DNA from: Nitrospiraceae bacterium UBA2600
GTDB lineage: Bacteria > Nitrospirota > Thermodesulfovibrionia > Thermodesulfovibrionales > Thermodesulfovibrionaceae
Length of the DNA stretch: 27,113 bases
Direction of reading: 5' to 3'
NCBI GenBank assembly: GCA_002339325.1
Contig: DDKK01000009.1
Coordinates: 1-27,113, forward strand
In this document: piece by piece, positions 23,498 through 27,113 of the stretch
Numbering within the stretch: the first letter of the stretch is position 1
Layout of the letters: every line of letters begins with the position of its first letter
Notes under the pieces: model-generated
What the model saw: the letters and a program-made list of their open reading frames with translations, nothing else
What the model was told of the DNA's origin: nothing
The model's database searches: none
Translations under genes and position numbers: made by a program

Positions 23498-23734
23498 ATG
23501 ATTGACCGAGAAAAAATTGAACAGGAGATAAGAATAGTGGCCTATGAAATATACTTAAAAAGTGGATGTATTCCCAACAGAGACTTAGACAATTGGCTTG
23601 AGGCAGAGAGAATAGTTCTTGATAAATACAAAGAGAAAGAAGAAAAGGCAATCTCAGAAGAAAAAAAGGTTAAAAAATCAAAAAGTAAATCTGTAAAAAA
23701 GAAAAGTTCATCTGAAAAAACAGAAGTAAAATAG
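23498..23734 (+). CDS. DUF2934 protein with lysine-rich tail
   Basis: A 78-residue protein. Residues 5-45 form the DUF2934 domain (IRIVAYEIYLKSGC, then LDNWLEAERIV), a short helical module of unknown role. The last 33 residues are almost all Lys, Ser and Glu (KKSKSKSVKKKSSSEK), a disordered basic tail reminiscent of nucleic-acid-binding tails. AGGAGG lies 8 bp before ATG. The radical SAM gene follows after 19 bp, so the two are likely cotranscribed. DNA or RNA binding is a guess from the tail alone. Confidence 0.82.
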   Translation: MIDREKIEQEIRIVAYEIYLKSGCIPNRDLDNWLEAERIVLDKYKEKEEKAISEEKKVKKSKSKSVKKKSSSEKTEVK

Positions 23735-23753
23735 CATCGAAAAGAAAGAAAAA

Positions 23754-24764
23754 GTGAAAGAAGCTCTTTTTTACACCAAGCTTGATAACGGAAAGATAGG
23801 GTGTAATCTCTGTAATCACCGATGTATAATCTCGATTAATTCAAGGGGAATTTGTGGAGTTAGAGAAAACAGAGAAGGAACGCTTTACAGTCTTGTTTAT
23901 GGAAAAGTTATAGCAAAAGCAATTGACCCGATAGAGAAAAAACCACTTTTTCATTTCTATCCCGGTTCTGCTTCTTACTCTATTGCAACAGTAGGATGTA
24001 ATTTTAGATGTCTTCACTGCCAAAATTTTTCCATAGCCCATTATACAAGATATTATAAGGACATTCAGGGAGAGGAATTATCAGCTGAAGAGATAGTAAA
24101 AGATGCTAAATCAAGCAATTGCGAGAGTATATCCTATACTTATACAGAACCGACAATTTTTATTGAATTTGCTTATGATTGTATGAGATTAGCCCATAAA
24201 GAAAAAATAAAGAATGTTTTTGTTAGCAATGGTTATATTAGCGAAGAAGCATTGAGATTTATTGCTCCTTACCTTGACGCTATAAATGTCGACCTTAAGG
24301 GTGACGAAGGATTCTATAAAAAAATCTGTGGTGCAAAACTTGAGCCTGTAATGGAAAATATCAAATTGCTGAAAGAATTAGGAATATGGGTAGAAGTAAC
24401 AACCTTAATCATTCCCGAACTTAATGATTCGGAGGATTTTTTAAAAAGAGTTGCCCGCTTTCTTTACTCTATTGACCCAGCTATTCCGTGGCATGTTTCT
24501 CGTTTTTATCCTAAATTTCAGATTTTAGATAAGCCCGTCACACCTGTTGAAACTCTAATAAAAGCAAGGGAAATTGGATTTCAAGAAGGACTTAAATTCG
24601 TATACACAGGTAATATTCAAGGAGATAAAGGTGAGAATACCTATTGTCCTAATTGTAAAAGCCTTTTAATTGAAAGATTTGGATATTTTATCAATAAAAT
24701 TAACATAAAAAACTCCCGCTGTCTTTTCTGCGGAAACTTGATTGAAGGAAAAGGTTTTCCTTAA
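23754..24764 (+). CDS. AmmeMemoRadiSam-system radical SAM enzyme (AmrS-like, PflA-related)
   Basis: A 336-residue radical SAM protein. The [4Fe-4S]/SAM motif is Cys82-x3-Cys86-x2-Cys89 in GCNFRCLHCQN. An N-terminal cysteine set (17, 20, 24, 34 in CNLCNHRC and GICGVR) and a C-terminal zinc-ribbon-like pair (YCPNC and CLFC) match the family related to pyruvate formate-lyase activases. SYTYTEPTIF and NVDLKG are family motifs. The start is GTG with a weak purine-rich upstream region. Neither AMMECR1 nor Memo genes, its usual partners, are in the window. The stop interlocks with the DUF355 gene. The reaction of the family is not known to me. Confidence 0.87.
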   Translation: MKEALFYTKLDNGKIGCNLCNHRCIISINSRGICGVRENREGTLYSLVYGKVIAKAIDPIEKKPLFHFYPGSASYSIATVGCNFRCLHCQNFSIAHYTRYYKDIQGEELSAEEIVKDAKSSNCESISYTYTEPTIFIEFAYDCMRLAHKEKIKNVFVSNGYISEEALRFIAPYLDAINVDLKGDEGFYKKICGAKLEPVMENIKLLKELGIWVEVTTLIIPELNDSEDFLKRVARFLYSIDPAIPWHVSRFYPKFQILDKPVTPVETLIKAREIGFQEGLKFVYTGNIQGDKGENTYCPNCKSLLIERFGYFINKINIKNSRCLFCGNLIEGKGFP

Positions 24765-25243
24765 AGCTTGTAGTCTATCTTTCTTAAAAAATCCTTTCTA
24801 TGAATGCGGTCTTCTTCTTTCTCAACTCCCTTTGGAGAAAGTCCATCAATCACTCCAAGAATACCCCTTCCCTGCTGTGTTTCAGCTACAATAACCTCAA
24901 GAGGATTTGCAGTAGCACAGTAAATTGAGCAAACCTCCTGACACATTTTAATCGCATTTAAAACACTTATAGGAAAAGCACCTTTCATCAAAATACAAAA
25001 CACGTGTCCTGCTCCTATATTTTGCAGATTTCTTATACATGTCTGCCTTAAATCCTCATCATTTGCTTCAGAACGAATAAGGCAAGGACCTGATGCTTCA
25101 GTAAATGCCACAGCAAACTTTGCATGGGGTATATGGGTTGCAAGAATCTCATAGAGGTCCTCCGCGGTTTTTATAAAATGTGTCTGCCCAAGAATTATAT
25201 TAGCACCCTCTGGTATTTCTAATTTTACTGCCTTAATCTCCAT
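24761..25243 (-). CDS. Adenosine-specific kinase family protein (DUF355)
   Basis: A 160-residue protein of the archaeal/thermophile DUF355 family: VKLEIPEGANIILGQTHFIKT at the start, KFAVAFTEASGPCLIR, GAGHVFCILMKGAFPISVLNAI, and CATANPLEVIVAETQQGRGILGVIDG, the conserved glycine-rich segment. The name derives from nucleotide binding in structural work; the cell role is unclear. Shine-Dalgarno GGAGGT lies just before ATG. A promoter TGATATAAT sits 27 bp upstream. It is divergent from the HD gene and convergent with amrS. Confidence 0.88.
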   Translation of the reverse strand: MEIKAVKLEIPEGANIILGQTHFIKTAEDLYEILATHIPHAKFAVAFTEASGPCLIRSEANDEDLRQTCIRNLQNIGAGHVFCILMKGAFPISVLNAIKMCQEVCSIYCATANPLEVIVAETQQGRGILGVIDGLSPKGVEKEEDRIHRKDFLRKIDYKL

Positions 25244-25269
25244 TTTTACCTCCTTTTTGAGATTTTTTA

Positions 25270-25275
25270 ATTATA
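25270..25275 (-). promoter_or_regulatory. Extended -10 promoter of DUF355 gene
   Basis: On the minus strand TGA precedes a perfect TATAAT (complement 25270-25275). No good -35 is present. The predicted leader is about 20 nt and contains AAGGAGGT. Confidence 0.6.
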
Positions 25276-25333
25276 TCATAATCGACTTAAAGAGGGATTG
25301 TAAATTTTAATATGAATCTATTAGGATAAATTC

Positions 25334-25879
25334 ATGGATGCCATGGAGATAATTGGCAAGTATTATAAAACCAATTCAAAGGCTTACACAATATTAGTCA
25401 ATCATTCAAGGGCAGTGACAGAGAAAGCTTTAAGCATAGCTGAAAAGTTTAGTGTCGATAAAGAATTCATATCCGAAGCTGCAATGTTACACGATATTGG
25501 AATATTCTTAACAAATACTCCAAACCTCGACTGTCACGGTTCTCATCCCTATATAGCTCATGGTTATCTTGGAAGAGAAATACTTGAAAAGGAAGGATAT
25601 CCGAGACATGCTCTTGTTTGTGAGAGACATACAGGAGTTGGAATAACAAAAGAAGAGATAATCAAAAATAAACTACCCCTTCCTCATCGAGATATGATAC
25701 CTCTGACTTTAGAGGAAAAAATTATTGCCTATGCAGATAAGTTTTTCTCAAAAGAATCAGATGGCTCTGTAAGGATTAGAACTGTCGATGAAATTATAAA
25801 AGACTTGTCAAAATATGGCGTCGAAAAGGTGAAAATATTTAAAGAGTGGATCGATATTTTTGAGGGAGCTGCTTTATAG
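25334..25879 (+). CDS. HD-domain phosphohydrolase
   Basis: A 181-residue metal-dependent phosphohydrolase. His24 (NHSRAV), the doublet His53-Asp54 in LHDIGIF, and further His residues in CHGSHPYIAHG and ERHTG fit an HD metal site; YADKFF supplies the final Asp. It has no other domain, so the substrate, perhaps a nucleotide, is unknown. The start is ATG at 25334; a second ATG at 25343 is possible. AGGA lies 8 nt upstream, but TAGGAT also ends 6 nt before the ATG as in the leaderless genes, so the initiation mode is ambiguous. It converges with the Rrf2 gene, sharing 6 bp. Confidence 0.87.
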   Translation: MDAMEIIGKYYKTNSKAYTILVNHSRAVTEKALSIAEKFSVDKEFISEAAMLHDIGIFLTNTPNLDCHGSHPYIAHGYLGREILEKEGYPRHALVCERHTGVGITKEEIIKNKLPLPHRDMIPLTLEEKIIAYADKFFSKESDGSVRIRTVDEIIKDLSKYGVEKVKIFKEWIDIFEGAAL

Positions 25880-26293
25880 AGCAGCCCCCTTAACTGATAA
25901 CTCTTCGAATGTTATTTCCTTAAGAGACTCTATAAATCTATCTCTAATCTTAAACCATACGGGATGAATAGGACATTTAGACACAAGACTACAAATCTTT
26001 TTATTATTGACGCATCTGTTAAGAACAACTTTATTTTCCATGGCAACTATAATATCATATAGAGATAATTCAACAGGGTTTTTTTTCAGTCTTATACCTC
26101 CAGTCACCCCTCTTTTAAGTTGAACCAATCCTGCTTTCTCAAGTTTTTTCAGGATTTTCATTAAAAAACTCTTCGGTATGTGCATGTTTTTTGATATTTC
26201 CTCTGCTTTAGCAAAATATCCTTCCATGCCTGAAAGATATAAAACTGTTCTAATAGCATAGTCTGTATCTCTTGTAATCTGTAATCCCCTAAT
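25874..26293 (-). CDS. Rrf2-family Fe-S transcription regulator, ATT start
   Basis: Read from ATT at 26293 this is 139 residues, the family norm. The N-terminus becomes MRGLQITRDTDYAIRTVLYL, the expected first helix of the winged HTH. Starting at the first ATG (26227) would delete it. An in-frame TAA lies four codons before the ATT, and no ATG, GTG or TTG lies between that TAA and 26227. GGAGG sits 6 nt before the ATT. Three cysteines (94, 101, 107 in RCVNNKKICSLVSKC) have the spacing of IscR/NsrR-type Fe-S ligands. It shares one base with the cydB stop (ATTAG), so it is coupled to cytochrome bd; O2, NO or redox control of cyd is inferred. Confidence 0.88.
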   Translation of the reverse strand: MRGLQITRDTDYAIRTVLYLSGMEGYFAKAEEISKNMHIPKSFLMKILKKLEKAGLVQLKRGVTGGIRLKKNPVELSLYDIIVAMENKVVLNRCVNNKKICSLVSKCPIHPVWFKIRDRFIESLKEITFEELSVKGAAL

Positions 26294-27113
26294 AGCTTTC
26301 CTCCTTTAAATCTTTCTCTGTAATTTTATACATGAAAGTTTTATATGTCCATGCCTGATATAAGATAACAATGGGAACGAATATAATGACGACTATTGTC
26401 ATTATTTTTAATGTATAAGGGCTTGAGGAAGAATTAAAGAGAGTGAGACTGTATTTAGGGTCAATAGATGATGGAATGAGATTTGGATACAGTCCAATTA
26501 TTCCGCTGAATATAAGAGTGATTATGAAAAGAGCGGATGATATAAAAGCCTTTCCACGACGGTCTTTGAAAGTATAAAATCCTGTAGCAAACAAACAAAA
26601 AACAGCTAAAGCGGGAACTAAAAACCATAAAGGAAATTTAACAAAATTGTCATAAAGATTTGTAAATACTGCAGTTAAAGCCAAGAATATAACTGCAGAT
26701 ACAGTCTGAAAATACCAGAATCTTCTTGCTTTAATAATGGTTTTTTCTGCTAATTTCTCTGGCGCTCGTAAAGAAATCCATAAACCTCCATGAACAATGA
26801 AGGTAAAAAGAAAAAGTAAACCGACTATTACTCCATATGGATTAAGAAGACTGAAAAGAGTTCCGTAGTATCCTGAGTCGTCAAATTTAAGTCCCATAAA
26901 GATATTTCCAAAGGCAACACCAAAGAGCAAAGCTGGGATAAAGCTTCCAACGAATATTCCTAAGTCCCATAATTTTTTCTGAGTTTCTGTAGTAGCCTTT
27001 GGTCTAAACTCAACAGCAACTCCCCTTAAAATTAAGGCAAAGAGAATGATTAAAAGGGGTGTGTATAAATAGCTGAACATATATGCATAGGTTGTTGGAA
27101 AGGCTGCAAAAGT
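26289..27113 (-). CDS. cydB: Cytochrome bd oxidase subunit II CydB, partial
   Basis: The reading frame is open through the window edge; the in-frame ATG at 27080 is internal, since the eleven codons before it (TFAAFPTTYAY) match the conserved CydB sequence. The 274 residues seen include AYMFSYLYTPLLIILFAL and RGVAVEFR, typical of the family, with about 7 hydrophobic segments. CydB is the structural partner of haem-bearing CydA in the high-affinity quinol oxidase of the inner membrane. CydA should lie beyond the window end, upstream on this strand. The stop TAG overlaps the Rrf2 start. An oxygen-scavenging role in an anaerobe is inferred. Confidence 0.94.
   Translation of the reverse strand, partial: TFAAFPTTYAYMFSYLYTPLLIILFALILRGVAVEFRPKATTETQKKLWDLGIFVGSFIPALLFGVAFGNIFMGLKFDDSGYYGTLFSLLNPYGVIVGLLFLFTFIVHGGLWISLRAPEKLAEKTIIKARRFWYFQTVSAVIFLALTAVFTNLYDNFVKFPLWFLVPALAVFCLFATGFYTFKDRRGKAFISSALFIITLIFSGIIGLYPNLIPSSIDPKYSLTLFNSSSSPYTLKIMTIVVIIFVPIVILYQAWTYKTFMYKITEKDLKEESY

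Noticed and set aside
25874..26227. Rrf2 gene as a naturally truncated regulator or pseudogene
   Set aside because: The missing N-terminus is intact in frame just upstream, with a Shine-Dalgarno and an ATT codon.
26289..27080. cydB as a complete gene starting at 27080
   Set aside because: The frame stays open to the window edge and the residues before this ATG match conserved CydB sequence, so the gene is partial.
2131..27113. CRISPR arrays, insertion sequences, toxin-antitoxin or restriction systems
   Set aside because: I saw no regularly spaced repeats, no transposase, integrase or nuclease motifs and no terminal inverted repeats; the intergenic space is too short for an array.

Overview
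The window joins two unrelated genomes. Positions 1 to about 2,128 are GC-rich. They hold the 3' part of a haem-copper oxidase I/III fusion of the Thermus/Meiothermus type, a tRNA-Lys(UUU), and the 5' side of a tRNA-Glu(CUC). Everything from about 2,129 to the end is AT-rich, densely packed and chromosomal in character. Gene content (rubredoxins, heptose LPS core genes, cytochrome bd, AmrS-like radical SAM, DUF2934, DUF355) suggests a thermophilic anaerobe or microaerobe of the Thermodesulfovibrio/Nitrospirota kind; this is an inference from style and content. The change falls inside the tRNA-Glu gene, whose acceptor stem has a G2:A71 mismatch. The simplest reading is an assembly chimera made through a conserved tRNA.

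Layout of the AT-rich part: a small rubredoxin operon (2162-2476, minus); UDP-glucose/GDP-mannose dehydrogenase (plus) meeting a TPR protein (minus); a DHA2 drug exporter, SDR and MoaC operon (plus); a small exported protein (minus) divergent from an ABC-2 exporter pair (plus); an aminotransferase-SerA-PurA-ComF run (plus); a long minus-strand run from LPS heptose genes through a PPC-domain protein, TrpF, a DUF255 thioredoxin-like protein and a CxxC mini-thioredoxin to a TSUP permease; a large exported candidate metalloprotease (minus); an N6-adenine methyltransferase (minus); DUF2934 and AmrS (plus); a DUF355 protein (minus); an HD phosphohydrolase (plus); and finally an Rrf2 regulator coupled to a partial cydB (minus).

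Three organisational features stand out. First, several first-in-transcript genes have a -10 box ending only 5-7 nt before the start codon and no Shine-Dalgarno, which predicts leaderless mRNAs. Genes inside operons mostly have good Shine-Dalgarno sites. Second, all five convergent gene pairs interlock their stop codons by 4-6 bp, with no terminator between them. Third, the Rrf2 regulator seems to start at ATT, directly coupled to the cydB stop codon. I found no transposase, integrase, CRISPR array, prophage or clear defence system. No single wholly new system is demonstrable; the best novelty candidates are the leaderless promoter architecture, a palindrome centred on the exporter -10 box, the ATT-started regulator and the WaaF-GmhB fusion.
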